Shown: positions 1 through 8,851 of the stretch, one piece after another
Layout of the letters: every line of letters starts with the position of its first letter
Position numbering within the stretch: the stretch's first letter is position 1
DNA from: Flavobacteriales bacterium
Lineage (GTDB): Bacteria > Bacteroidota > Bacteroidia > Flavobacteriales_F > PHOS-HE28
Assembly: GCA_016700415.1 (NCBI GenBank)
Contig: CP065018.1
Location: forward strand, 806,001 to 870,000
Reading direction: 5' to 3'
DNA: 64,000 bases
Notes under the pieces: generated by a model
What the model was told of the DNA's origin: nothing
Seen by the model: only the letters and a program-made list of their open reading frames with translations
Databases searched by the model: none
Made by a program: the position numbers and the translations under genes

Positions 1-304
1 CACAACCATCGTAGATGCCGACCTGCAAGAGGCCGCTGTCGGGCAACATGACTACTGCGCCATAGCCTTGGCCCGTGTAGTACATATCAATATGCTCCCA
101 AGCGATCGTTCCGTCCCCGTTCCGGACGCTGATCATGTGGCTCCCCCCCATTTGGGTGCGCCCGATCGCCGCCCAACGACCACCACCTACTGCGAGCGCA
201 TTCTCCAAGTGCATCTCCTCACTGCGTTGGTCCGCCGATTCCCATAACTGGGCATGGGCACTGAACGAAAGTGCGGCGAGAAGGATGAATGAGATGCTTC
301 GCAT
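1..304 (-). CDS. secreted protein, N-terminal part (cut by window edge)
   Basis: An open frame reads from an ATG at 304 off the left edge (101 codons seen). Residues 1-19 form a signal peptide: a charged start (MRS), a hydrophobic core and an AHA-Q cleavage site. The mature part is rich in Gly, Ser and aromatic residues and looks beta-structured, with runs such as GGRWAAIGRT and SGLLQVGIYDG. I do not recognise the family. In this lineage such proteins are often long exported proteins with a C-terminal T9SS domain, but that end is outside the window. Confidence 0.7.
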   Translation of the reverse strand, partial: MRSISFILLAALSFSAHAQLWESADQRSEEMHLENALAVGGGRWAAIGRTQMGGSHMISVRNGDGTIAWEHIDMYYTGQGYGAVVMLPDSGLLQVGIYDGC

Positions 305-615
305 GGCTGAAAGTTGATTTTTTATGGGACGCCACTTGGATAGACATTGTGAAGATAGTAATAGCTGCCTGAGCGCACAGGGAAGTGACGACATGTAGTG
401 TGCTTGAAGGGAGCGCAGCATTTCGTTCGGCGGGATGAGCCCGATCAGAATAACCCAACGTGCAAGGCTGCCGCGATTGACTGAACGCAACCCCGCGTTA
501 GGGATTGAAGCGGAAAGCCCACAGCAACCCCGGCTCGTAGGCCGGGGGTGCGAGGACTTGCAGCGGAAAGCCCGACGGCGCGGCGCATTTGGACGCGCCG
601 GAACGCCCAAATAAC
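305..615. other. intergenic gap with small GC hairpins and a short direct repeat
   Basis: No convincing gene. The block AGCGGAAAGCCC occurs twice (near 509-519 and 553-563). A hairpin CCCCGGC/GCCGGGG lies at 528-547 and GGCGCG/CGCGCC at about 574-600. These lie downstream of the aminotransferase gene, which reads toward this gap, so they may help end its transcript. Confidence 0.4.
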
Positions 616-644
616 CTACGCCTCCACCCCCTCCATCACCTTTT

Positions 645-1877
645 TCAAATCGCCGTAGCCTTGGCGAAGGCGTTCCTCACTGCCTTCTCCACCTTGTCCA
701 AGTAGGCGTTCAGCTCCGCCTCGGTCCACGTCACGCGGATGTTGAAGCTGATCAAGCGGCTGAGCACTGCGTCGCTCTTGGGGAACTTCTGCGTCTTCAG
801 GTCCTGCGGCAAGCCGAGTTCGTGCGCCACCGTGCGGAAGGGCATCTTCATCTCCTTCAGCTGGTTCCACTGCTTGATGTAGTGGTACATGTTGTCGTAC
901 CAGTAGGCGCCGCCCACGCCGGCGTCGATCATCGCTTTGTTCGCCGCGCGCGCCGTGGCCTCGTCGGGGAAGAGCATGTGGAAGAAGGTGGCGCTGTCGC
1001 CGGCATCGTCGCATTGCTTGCGGAAGGCCAGTCCGGGGATCTTCGACAGGCGCGCTTGGATGATCGCCTTGTGCTTGCGCTGCTGGCTGATGATGTAGGG
1101 CAGCTTCCGCGCCTGCGCCAGACCGATCGCCGCGTTGATCTCGCCCATGCGGTAGTTGGTGCCCATGACGTGGTGCGGCTCCATGCCGCGGTTGTCGCCC
1201 TCGTGGCTGTGGCCGTGATCGCTGAAATGGTCCGCGATGGTGATCAGCTCCGCATCATTCGTGATGATGACGCCGCCCTCGCCGCAGGTGTTGATCTTGA
1301 AAAAGTCGAAGCTGAAGCTGCCCATCTTGCCGTAAAGTCCGAGGTGCTTGCCCTTGTAGGTGGCGCCCAAGGCTTGTGCCGTGTCCTCGATCAGCATGAT
1401 ACCCCCGGGCGCCGACCCGGGGTTTTCCTTGCACACGGCGAGGATCCCATCGAGGTCCGCAGCGGCGCCGCACATGTGGACGAGCAGCACGGCCTTCGTC
1501 TTCGGGCCGCACACCGCGCGGATGCCTTCGGCGCTCATGCACAGCGTCTCATCGATCTCCGCGAATACAGGGATGGCCCCGGCAAGCAACACGCTCTCGA
1601 TAGTGGCGATGAAGGTGAAGGGCGGCACGATCACCTCGTCGCCGTAGCCCACGCCGCACGCGGCCAGCATGGTGCTGACGGCGGTGCTGCCGCTGCTGAC
1701 GGCCAAGGCATGCTTAGCGCCAGTGAACTTCGCGATCTCCGCCTCGAAGTCCTTCGCCTTCCAATGGCCCTGGCGCTGGGCATCGTGGTTGTAGCGGAAG
1801 AGCACGCCCGTGTTCAGGACGTCCATCACTTCCTTGCGTTCCTCTTCTCCAAACAGTTCCGTTCCCGGCATTTTCAA
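645..1877 (-). CDS. DegT/DnrJ/EryC1/StrS aminotransferase, KdnA-like
   Basis: A PLP-dependent sugar aminotransferase of the DegT/DnrJ family, 410 aa, cytoplasmic. The cofactor Asp is in LIEDTAQALGA (D165) and the Schiff-base Lys is K194, five residues before a GEGG motif (FSFDFFKINTCGEGG). The N-terminal MPGTELFGEEER and GVLFRYN segments, and SFDFFK, are close to what I remember of KdnA, which aminates C8 of Kdo. That would fit the Kdo genes at 34-37 kb, but the substrate is an inference. The frame probably suffered a one-base deletion near 655: shifting frame there restores a natural tail (YGDLKKVMEGVEA) ending at 616. A TAACTTCG promoter element (minus strand, 1891-1898) lies 13 nt before the ATG. 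Confidence 0.85.
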   Translation of the reverse strand: MKMPGTELFGEEERKEVMDVLNTGVLFRYNHDAQRQGHWKAKDFEAEIAKFTGAKHALAVSSGSTAVSTMLAACGVGYGDEVIVPPFTFIATIESVLLAGAIPVFAEIDETLCMSAEGIRAVCGPKTKAVLLVHMCGAAADLDGILAVCKENPGSAPGGIMLIEDTAQALGATYKGKHLGLYGKMGSFSFDFFKINTCGEGGVIITNDAELITIADHFSDHGHSHEGDNRGMEPHHVMGTNYRMGEINAAIGLAQARKLPYIISQQRKHKAIIQARLSKIPGLAFRKQCDDAGDSATFFHMLFPDEATARAANKAMIDAGVGGAYWYDNMYHYIKQWNQLKEMKMPFRTVAHELGLPQDLKTQKFPKSDAVLSRLISFNIRVTWTEAELNAYLDKVEKAVRNAFAKATAI

Positions 1878-1890
1878 GCGGTTGAGGTCG

Positions 1891-1916
1891 CGAAGTTAGC
1901 CCTGCCCCTATTTTCG
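1891..1916. promoter_or_regulatory. divergent promoter pair
   Basis: Two Bacteroidota-type -7 elements face away from each other: TAACTTCG on the minus strand (1891-1898) for the aminotransferase and TATTTTCG on the plus strand (1909-1916) for the SUI1 gene. The plus element ends only 6 nt before the ATG at 1923, so the SUI1 transcript is probably leaderless. The consensus is known (TAnnTTTG); the C variant is what I see repeatedly in this window. Confidence 0.5.
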
Positions 1917-1922
1917 TGGCAG

Positions 1923-2258
1923 ATGAAAAAGCGACCGACAGGCGGAATGGTCTACAGCACCAACCCCAATGCCAATACCGGATCTTTCGGCGAACGGGAA
2001 CCGGCCACCTTGCCACCAGCTCAGCAGGACCTACGTATCCACCTCGACCGCCTCAAAGGCAACAAGGAAGTGACGCGCATCGTGGGCTTCATCGGCAAGG
2101 ATGACGATCTCTCCGAGCTGGGACGCACACTGAAAAGTAAGTGCGGCGTGGGAGGAAACACCAAGGACGGTGTGATCCTGCTACAAGGCGACCATCGCGA
2201 GAAGGTGCTGAAGCTGCTGGCGGAAGCGGGATACAAAGCGAAGAAGGCAGGGGGATAG
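1923..2258 (+). CDS. SUI1/eIF1-family translation factor (YciH-like)
   Basis: A 111-aa protein of the SUI1 family, the bacterial relatives of eukaryotic eIF1, thought to affect start-codon choice by the 30S subunit. The family core is visible in the second half: LRIHLDRLKGNKEVTRIVGF, then LGRTLKSKCGVGG and a final GDHREKVLKLLAEAGYKAK. The frame is open far upstream, but that part only mirrors the opposite aminotransferase gene. The ATG at 1923 fits both the family length and the promoter 6 nt upstream. Confidence 0.9.
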   Translation: MKKRPTGGMVYSTNPNANTGSFGEREPATLPPAQQDLRIHLDRLKGNKEVTRIVGFIGKDDDLSELGRTLKSKCGVGGNTKDGVILLQGDHREKVLKLLAEAGYKAKKAGG

Positions 2259-2331
2259 AGTTGTCGGTTGTCGCTACTCAGGCGATGAACCTTGCGGGCG
2301 AGCTACTTGTTTCCACAACGAAGCTTACATC

Positions 2332-2682
2332 ATGGACATTCGCATCAAACGGATCTATGAGGCACCGGCGAAGGATGACGGTTACCGCTTGCTGGTGGAC
2401 CGGCTCTGGCCGCGCGGCATGACGAAGGAACATGCGCACGTCGACGAGTGGGACAAGGAGATCGGCCCTTCAACGGAGTTGCGCAAATGGTTCGGCCATG
2501 AGCCGCCCAAGTATGCCGAGTTCAAGAAGCGTTACACAAAGGAGCTGCATGCGATGTCGGATGAACTGGAACGCATCCGGGCTTTGGCACGCAAGCAGCG
2601 CGTCACGTTGGTGTATAGTGCGAAGAATGAGGAGCACAACCAAGCGGTGGTCTTGCGGGAAGTTCTGTTGGGCGGAGCTTGA
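2332..2682 (+). CDS. DUF488 family protein
   Basis: A 116-aa cytoplasmic protein of the DUF488/YeaO family. The family markers are the N-terminal IRIKRIYE, the RLLVDRLWPRGMTK block at residues 19-32, the W-x-K-E-I-x-P-S stretch (WDKEIGPSTELRKWF) and the C-terminal VTLVYSAKNEEHNQA. The biochemical role of the family is not established. It stands alone after the SUI1 gene with a 73-nt gap and convergent to the secreted protein that follows. Confidence 0.9.
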   Translation: MDIRIKRIYEAPAKDDGYRLLVDRLWPRGMTKEHAHVDEWDKEIGPSTELRKWFGHEPPKYAEFKKRYTKELHAMSDELERIRALARKQRVTLVYSAKNEEHNQAVVLREVLLGGA

Positions 2683-2759
2683 TGCCGTGCCTCGAACGGC
2701 AAAGGGCCGCATCATCTTGTTGATGACACAGCCCTTTGGGCGTTGATCTCACTATTGTT

Positions 2760-3626
2760 CTATTGCATCACCACCTGCTGGCGGAATGTCCCTTGGGCTG
2801 TGCGCAGCTCCAGCACACCCATGCCTTGGAAGGCGGAGACATCGATATTGAACCGATCAGCCGCAGCGGGGATGCCTTGGGCCAAGATCCGACCGGTGGC
2901 GTCATACAAGGTCCATGCTTGCACAGTGCCCATTGTGGTTGACGGTTCAATTTGAAGCTTGTCGGTCGCAGGGACCGGCCATGCGCGGAAACCGACGGAG
3001 CCACCCTCCGCAACGGATTGAACAATGCTCGAACAAGCTGTCACGTTCACATCGTCAATGTACCAGCCGGCCCGGTTCACCACGGTGGTGGCCCAAAGCT
3101 TAAAGGCCAATGTGACCGCGGACTGGCCCAGGAATGGGGAAAGGTCCACCGTGGTTTGCAGCCAGATGTTGCTGTCCTCCAACGTGTCATTCCGGAAGAC
3201 CTCCGTTCCATTGGCCGTGATCAACAAGTAATCAAAGTTGGTGAACACTTCGAACCAATGGGCGAACTCCAGTTGGGCGGAGAGATAGTCCACGTCGCTC
3301 AGGTTCACCGTGAATTCAAGGGTGTTGAACCCGCTCGGGGTCTGGTTGTGGTAGCAATCGTTCAATAGGGTCGCCCAGCCCTTGGTGCCCGAATATGCGC
3401 CACCGGGAGAGCTGAAGGCTGCGCTTTCACAGTTCGCACCCGCTATGATCGCGGGTATGTCACCGTACTCCCAGTCAACGCCTGCGACCGGTATGAGCCC
3501 GCCATTGTCCGTCTCAAAATCCGTGGAGTAGATCGTGACGAGGTTCTCTGGTGGGCATTGCGCCATGGCCGTCAAACCAAGCGCGCCTGCAACCATTGCG
3601 GAAAAGAGGGGTAGTTTTTTCACCAT
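2760..3626 (-). CDS. secreted protein with T9SS C-terminal sorting domain
   Basis: 288 aa. A signal peptide occupies residues 1-22 (cleavage after TAMA). The middle region resembles jelly-roll, MAM-like binding modules: DFETDNGG at the start, SAAFSSPGGAYSG, and GWYIDDVNVTAC at the end. The last 80 residues form a T9SS type A domain (FRAWPVPATDKLQIEPS ... LYDATGRILAQG ... GVLELRTAQGTFRQQVVMQ), so the protein should cross the outer membrane by the type IX system and be anchored or released. The frame is open 264 nt further upstream, but only the ATG at 3626 gives a signal peptide. No catalytic motif is visible, so an adhesin or binding role is possible. Confidence 0.85.
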   Translation of the reverse strand: MVKKLPLFSAMVAGALGLTAMAQCPPENLVTIYSTDFETDNGGLIPVAGVDWEYGDIPAIIAGANCESAAFSSPGGAYSGTKGWATLLNDCYHNQTPSGFNTLEFTVNLSDVDYLSAQLEFAHWFEVFTNFDYLLITANGTEVFRNDTLEDSNIWLQTTVDLSPFLGQSAVTLAFKLWATTVVNRAGWYIDDVNVTACSSIVQSVAEGGSVGFRAWPVPATDKLQIEPSTTMGTVQAWTLYDATGRILAQGIPAAADRFNIDVSAFQGMGVLELRTAQGTFRQQVVMQ

Positions 3627-3816
3627 GATGGCATGAGGTTTTGTGTCCAGCCAAGATAACCCATATTCCGGGAATGCCACTACTCGATCGCCCTGCCAGG
3701 ATATGCGCAACTGCTTACATGGTGCCTGAAAGTGACAGACGAACAATTGGATACCTGCTGGACTTTCTGATGTATCAGAAGTCCGCTTCCGGCACTGTTC
3801 TTGTGCCCCCTCGGGC

Positions 3817-4569
3817 ATGACGACATTCAAGAAACTCACATCCTGCCTGCTCTTTTTACTGCCCCACCTCCACGCCACCGCACAATCCAAGCCTTATGAC
3901 GACCTGCTCGTCCTCTATGTGGACGAGAATTATGAGAAATGTGTCTACAAGGCGGAGCGCTATGTGGACAAGAAGGATTCGCACCGTGACCCGCTCCCCT
4001 ACCTCTATGCCAGCATGTGCTACTTCGAGATGAGCAAGATCCCGAAGTACCAGGAAATGGACGAGTACAAACGCTCCGGTCGCGATGCGCTGAAATGGGC
4101 GGCCAAATACCGCAGGAAGGACAAGAACATGGAGTTCTTCGCCAACTATGAGGATTATTGGAGCGAGCTTAACACGGTGGCCCAGGAGATCGGTATGAAC
4201 TACTTGGACGAGAAAGCCTATAGCAAGGCCAAGTCACAGTTCCAGCGGATGACGCGTTACAACCCGGAGAACCCGGGCGCATGGGCCATGTTGGCGTTGA
4301 CGCAGAAAAAGATGAAGGCCGCCCGCGATGCCAAGGAAAGCACGGAGAAATTCCATGAGGCCCTGAAGGCCGTGCCCGATGTGGAACATCTGCCGCTGGA
4401 CCAAAGCAAGCTGCTCCGGGAAGGATTGGTGCGCACCGCCGAGGACTTTGAACAACGCGGGGATCTCGACGCTGCGAGGACCACGATAGACCTCGGTAAG
4501 CAGTACTTCATGGAGAACCCGGAGTTCAAGGCGCTCTATCGGGAGCTGGAAGGTTTCGCCGGGAAGTAG
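3817..4569 (+). CDS. exported TPR-like repeat protein
   Basis: 250 aa with a signal peptide (residues 1-22, ending HATAQ) and an all-helical mature part. Several helix pairs look like tetratricopeptide repeats, for example YLYASMCYFEM, YLDEKAYSKAKSQFQRMTRYNPENPGA and GDLDAARTTIDLGKQYF. There is no lipobox, so it is probably periplasmic. It starts near the divergent T9SS-cargo gene and ends 2 nt before the stop of the convergent E1 gene. TPR proteins of this kind often scaffold envelope complexes; no partner can be named from the sequence. Confidence 0.75.
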   Translation: MTTFKKLTSCLLFLLPHLHATAQSKPYDDLLVLYVDENYEKCVYKAERYVDKKDSHRDPLPYLYASMCYFEMSKIPKYQEMDEYKRSGRDALKWAAKYRRKDKNMEFFANYEDYWSELNTVAQEIGMNYLDEKAYSKAKSQFQRMTRYNPENPGAWAMLALTQKKMKAARDAKESTEKFHEALKAVPDVEHLPLDQSKLLREGLVRTAEDFEQRGDLDAARTTIDLGKQYFMENPEFKALYRELEGFAGK

Positions 4570-4571
4570 CG

Positions 4572-6596
4572 CTAGTATTCCGCCAACTTCGCCAGTGCGG
4601 CTTTCAAACGCGCCTTCGGTAGGAACTGCGCCTCCAGCGCAAGCGAGAAAGGTACCGGCGTATCAATGGACGCCACGCGCATCACGGGCGCGTCCAGGTC
4701 GGTGAAGCATTCCTCCATGATCGTCGCGGAGATCTCGCCACCGATGCCGCCGGTGAGCGTATCCTCATGCAGTACCAAGGCCTTGCCGGTCTTGCGCACG
4801 CTTTCCAGCACGCGCTCCTTGTCCCATGGCAACAGTGTGCGCAGGTCGATCAGGTCGGCACTGATGCCCGGTTGCGCGCTCAGCGCTTCGATGGCCCAAT
4901 GCACGCCCATGCCGTAGGTGATGATGGTGAGGTCCGTGCCTTCGAGCAACAGCGCCGCCTCGCCGATCGGCAAGGTGAACCAGCCTTCGCGCACATTCCC
5001 GTGCAAGCTGCGGTAGAGGTTTTTGTGCTCGAAGTACATCACCGGGTCCGGATCCTCGAAAGCTGCGCAGAGCAGGCCCTTCGCATCGTTCGGGAAAGCA
5101 GGATAAACGACTTTCAGTCCCGGTGTTTTGAAGAACCAGGCCTCGTTGCTCTGGCTGTGGAACGGCCCCGCGCCGGAGCCTGCGCCGGTGGGCATACGCA
5201 CCACAACGTCCGCGTTCTGGCCCCAGCGCCAATGCGTCTTCGCCAGGTTGTTGCAGATCTGCGTCATGCCCTCGCTCACGAAATCCGCGAACTGCATCTC
5301 CACCATGCTCTTCATGCCGTTGATGCTGAGCCCTAGCCCGGCGCCCAGGATCGCGCTCTCGCACAAGGGCGTGTTCCGCACCCGCTCCTTGCCGAACTCC
5401 GCCATCAGCCCGTCGGTGACCTTGAACGCACCTCCATAATCGGCGATATCCTGTCCCATCAGAACGAGGTTGTCGTGGCGGATCATGCTCTCGCGCAGGC
5501 CGTCCTTGATCGCGTCCAAGAACCGCATCTCCTTCCCTTCCACAGGCGCTTCCACCCGTGCCGGGGAACGATCGCCCAGCACGATCGGCTTCGCGTAGAC
5601 ATCGTTCAACTCCGTCGCCAGGTCCGCCTTCACGGCTTCCTCCGCAAATGCCGTTTCCACCGCATGGGCCACCTCCTGCTTGATGGCGTGGTGCGTGGCG
5701 TCCTTCACGGTCTCGCTCAGGATGCCTTGTTCGACCAGCCAGTTCTCATAGTTGATCACGGGGTCCTTCTTCGCCCATTCAGCCATCAGCTCCTTGGGCA
5801 CGTACTTGGTGCCGCTGGCCTCCTCATGGCCGCGCATGCGGAAGGTCATGCACTCCACCAGGATCGGGCGCGGACGGCGGCGGATGCTTTCGGCCACCTC
5901 GCGGATGGTGTGTACCACATCCAGGATGTTGTTGCCGGCCACCACGCGGCTTTCCATGCCGTAGCCGAGCGCCTTGTCGCTGATATACCGGCACTTGAAC
6001 TGCTCGCTACTGGGCGTACTGAGGCCGTAGCCGTTGTTCTCCACCACGATGATCACCGGAAGGTCCCACACGGCGGCGGTGTTCACGCTCTCGTGGAAGT
6101 CGCCTTCGCTGGTGGCGCCGTCGCCGGTGAAGACAAGGGTGCATTTTTTCTCCTGGCGAAGCTTGTGGGCCAGCGCGATACCGTCCGCCACACCGAGCTG
6201 GGGACCTAGGTGGCTGATCATGCCCACCATCTTGTACTCCTGTGAGCCGAAGTGGAAGCTGCGGTCCCGGCCCTTGGTGAAGCCGTTCGAGTAGCCTTGG
6301 AACTGGCTGAAGAGCCGTGCCATGGGCACACCGCGCGTGGTGAAAGTTCCGAGGTTGCGGTGCATTGGCAGGATGTACTCGTCCGGCTCCATGGCCAAGG
6401 CGGCGCCCACGGCCACTGCCTCCTGCCCGATCCCGCTGAACCACTTGCTGATACGCCCCTGCCGGAGCATGCTCAGCATCTTCTCCTCAATGAGGCGCGG
6501 GCGCAACAGGCGCTCATAAATGTCCAACAATTCAGCGTCGTCGAGCTTCTTCCGGTCGAAGGTGAGCTGCTTCTTCTCAATGGTATCGAGGAACAT
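4572..6596 (-). CDS. 2-oxoacid dehydrogenase E1, alpha and beta fused
   Basis: 674 aa. Residues 1-340 are an E1-alpha with the thiamine diphosphate motif GDGATSEG ... VENNGYGLS; residues 345-674 are an E1-beta (GMKSMVEMQFADF, VVRMPTGAGSGAGPFHSQSNEAW, LRTLLPWD). The enzyme decarboxylates a 2-oxoacid and passes the acyl group to lipoyl-E2; the fused form with this HEEASGTKYVP region resembles branched-chain oxoacid dehydrogenases. The matching E2 is at 40884-42206, far away. The frame opens further upstream, but the ATG at 6596 follows a promoter and starts the conserved part (MFLDTIEKK). Confidence 0.92.
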   Translation of the reverse strand: MFLDTIEKKQLTFDRKKLDDAELLDIYERLLRPRLIEEKMLSMLRQGRISKWFSGIGQEAVAVGAALAMEPDEYILPMHRNLGTFTTRGVPMARLFSQFQGYSNGFTKGRDRSFHFGSQEYKMVGMISHLGPQLGVADGIALAHKLRQEKKCTLVFTGDGATSEGDFHESVNTAAVWDLPVIIVVENNGYGLSTPSSEQFKCRYISDKALGYGMESRVVAGNNILDVVHTIREVAESIRRRPRPILVECMTFRMRGHEEASGTKYVPKELMAEWAKKDPVINYENWLVEQGILSETVKDATHHAIKQEVAHAVETAFAEEAVKADLATELNDVYAKPIVLGDRSPARVEAPVEGKEMRFLDAIKDGLRESMIRHDNLVLMGQDIADYGGAFKVTDGLMAEFGKERVRNTPLCESAILGAGLGLSINGMKSMVEMQFADFVSEGMTQICNNLAKTHWRWGQNADVVVRMPTGAGSGAGPFHSQSNEAWFFKTPGLKVVYPAFPNDAKGLLCAAFEDPDPVMYFEHKNLYRSLHGNVREGWFTLPIGEAALLLEGTDLTIITYGMGVHWAIEALSAQPGISADLIDLRTLLPWDKERVLESVRKTGKALVLHEDTLTGGIGGEISATIMEECFTDLDAPVMRVASIDTPVPFSLALEAQFLPKARLKAALAKLAEY

Positions 6597-6626
6597 GGCG
6601 GGATGCCCGGCTTTTACGGGCGGCGG

Positions 6627-6634
6627 CAAAGGTA
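6627..6634 (-). promoter_or_regulatory. -7 promoter element for E1
   Basis: TACCTTTG on the minus strand, an exact match to TAnnTTTG, 30 nt before the E1 start codon. I see no clear -33 TTTG at ideal spacing. Confidence 0.5.
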
Positions 6635-6735
6635 GCGGGATGCCGGAGTGAAGGAACCGCAAGGTCTCCGGTTTATTAACCGCAACGACGTGCCTGCGGC
6701 AGTCAGGGGCGCAACGAACGCAACGCATACTCCTT

Positions 6736-6985
6736 GGGGCGTGAGCTACAAGCCGTAAGCCTCAAGCTTGTGGCTTGTGGCTTGTAAAACTATATCACCG
6801 TCCAAACCTCAGATCCACGTAAATCATAACGATCTGCGTGATCTGCGTTCCATTCGGCAGCGGCAGGCAGCGTCGGCAGTACCCGGTAGCCAGTACCCAA
6901 TACCCTGTACCAGAAACTCCATCACCGACCTCAGCTCGCGTAAATCATAACGATCTGCGTCATCTGCGTTCCATTCATCCCGCGT
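6736..6985. repeat. intergenic repeat block (heptads and a duplicated 35-bp phrase)
   Basis: The gap between the E1 gene and the sulfatase gene holds three repeat types. At 6742-6787 heptads of the form AAGCCGT/AAGCCTC turn into TGGCTTG repeats around a central AAGCTTG, which is self-complementary. At 6878-6928 heptads of the form GTACCCG run on. A phrase CGTAAATCATAACGATCTGC plus GT(G/C)ATCTGCGTTCCATTC occurs at about 6819-6856 and again at about 6937-6974. No gene is visible here. Confidence 0.7.
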
Positions 6986-7000
6986 CCCGATCTTCGCACC

Positions 7001-8851
7001 GTGCCAAACCTGCGTCCGCTCCGTGTTCTACTGCTCCGTATCGGGGTGATCGCCTTGGTGTTCAGTATCCAGCGGCTCCTCTTCGCCCAGCTGAACCACG
7101 ATGCCTTCCCCGCTCCGCCGGCCTCCGCCTTCCTCGGAGGCGTGCGCTTCGACCTCAGTGCGATCGCATGGCTGTATCTGCCTTGGGTCCTTACTGTTCT
7201 TATCGCCCCGGCGCCCAAACGGACATTCGCCACGGTGCAGAAGGTTTTGTTCCACCTGAGCAATGTGTTCTGCTTTTTCCTGAACAGCACCGATCTGGAG
7301 TACTTCAAGTTCACCCTGAAGCGGAGCACGGCGGACCTCTTCGGCATCGCCACCGGCGGGGATGACCTGGCCAACCTCGCCCCGGTTTTCCTGAAGGATT
7401 ACTGGTACGTGGTCCTGATCTTCATCGGCTCGTTGGCACTGGCGGAAGCCGGTTATCGCTTGGCGGGGCGCCGGACCAACACGGAGCCCGCAAAGCCTTG
7501 GTGGCTATGGCGTGTACTGGCCATCGGCATCGTGCTGCTCCTCTCCCGCGGTGGACTTCAGTACATCCCGCTCGGCGTGCTGGACGCGAGCACGTATGCG
7601 CCCCCGGCCTATATGCCGCTGGTGCTGAACACGCCGTTCACCTTCATGACGAGCATCGGGAAACCGATGGTGCAGGAAAAGCACTTCATGGCCCAGGAGG
7701 AGGCCGATCGCCTCTGGCCGGTCATTCACCATTACGGCGATACATCAGTTGCGGCGACGAAGCCGAACGTGGTGGTGATCGTTCTTGAAAGCTTCAGCGC
7801 GGCTTACAGCGGAAGGCTCAATGGCACGGGCCAAGGCTATATGCCTTTCCTGGATTCGCTCATGGGCCAAAGCCTCTGGTGTGAGCACGCGTATGCCAAC
7901 GGCCGTCGCAGCATTGACGGCATCCCCGCGGTGTTGGCCTCCCTGCCGAAGATGATGGCCGAGGCCTTCATTGAATCGCCCTATGCGCAGCAGCCCATCA
8001 GCGCATTGCCCGGCTTGCTCGGGAAGGAAGGCTATTCCTCGGCTTTCTTCCACGGCGGGCATAACGGCACCATGGGCTTCGATGCCTTCGCCAAGGCCGC
8101 AGGGTTCCAGCGCTACGTGGGCCGCGATCAATACCCGGACGAGGCGGACGACGACGGGGTCTGGGGCATCCGGGACCGGCCCTTCCTCCAGTTTTTTGCC
8201 CAAGAGCTGAACAAGCAGCAGCAGCCCTTCCTGGGCTGTCTGTTCACGCTTTCCAGCCACCACCCCTACAAGCTGCCGGAGGCAGATGCGAAGCACTTCG
8301 CGGGCGGCAACCTCCCCATCATGCCCACGTTGCGCTATGCGGATGATGCCCTGCGGCAGTTCTTCGCCACGGCGCAAACGATGCCGTGGTACCGGAACAC
8401 GCTCTTCGTGATCACCGCGGACCACACCGCCGACCTCCTGCGCAACGGGGAGACCAGCGGTGCCGCGTTCGACCATTGGATACCCCTGCTCTATTTCATG
8501 CCCGCTGCCATCCGGCCGGAACAGCACAGTCGGGTGACCCAGCAGATCGATATTCTCCCCACCGTGCTGGACCTGGTGGACTACCCCAAGCCCTTCTTCG
8601 CCTTCGGAAGCAGCGTCCTGCGGCAGGAGCGCATGCCCGCCGCCGTCAGCGAGAACAGCGCCACATGGCTGATCATCGGGGACAGTTGCCAACTGCGTTC
8701 GGACGGGGAGAATATCCTATGGTCAGCAGGAATGAATAAGGCGAAGCCCCAGGCCCATGACCAACAGACGCTGCTCCCGGTGCTCCAAGCCGCCATTCAG
8801 CAGTACAACAACCGCTTGCTGCACCACGAGCTTGTGCTCAAGGAAAAATGA
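7001..8851 (+). CDS. LTA-synthase-like membrane sulfatase
   Basis: 616 aa, starting with GTG. Five membrane helices fall in the first 190 residues, then a large periplasmic alkaline-phosphatase/sulfatase domain. Visible markers are VVVIVLESFSAAY (metal-binding Glu), NGRRSIDGIPA (the nucleophile position, here Ser rather than the usual Thr), FFHGGHNGTMGFDAF, SSHHPYKLP and VITADHTADL (metal Asp/His). LTA synthases transfer phosphoglycerol; in Gram-negative Bacteroidota related enzymes decorate glycans or lipids with phosphoglycerol or phosphoethanolamine. Its stop overlaps the start of a lipid kinase by 4 nt, so a shared role in lipid head-group turnover is likely. Confidence 0.9.
   Translation: MPNLRPLRVLLLRIGVIALVFSIQRLLFAQLNHDAFPAPPASAFLGGVRFDLSAIAWLYLPWVLTVLIAPAPKRTFATVQKVLFHLSNVFCFFLNSTDLEYFKFTLKRSTADLFGIATGGDDLANLAPVFLKDYWYVVLIFIGSLALAEAGYRLAGRRTNTEPAKPWWLWRVLAIGIVLLLSRGGLQYIPLGVLDASTYAPPAYMPLVLNTPFTFMTSIGKPMVQEKHFMAQEEADRLWPVIHHYGDTSVAATKPNVVVIVLESFSAAYSGRLNGTGQGYMPFLDSLMGQSLWCEHAYANGRRSIDGIPAVLASLPKMMAEAFIESPYAQQPISALPGLLGKEGYSSAFFHGGHNGTMGFDAFAKAAGFQRYVGRDQYPDEADDDGVWGIRDRPFLQFFAQELNKQQQPFLGCLFTLSSHHPYKLPEADAKHFAGGNLPIMPTLRYADDALRQFFATAQTMPWYRNTLFVITADHTADLLRNGETSGAAFDHWIPLLYFMPAAIRPEQHSRVTQQIDILPTVLDLVDYPKPFFAFGSSVLRQERMPAAVSENSATWLIIGDSCQLRSDGENILWSAGMNKAKPQAHDQQTLLPVLQAAIQQYNNRLLHHELVLKEK

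Noticed and set aside
822..1922. Upstream extension of the SUI1 frame
   Set aside because: It lies wholly opposite the aminotransferase gene and has no domain; SUI1 begins at the ATG at 1923 after its promoter.
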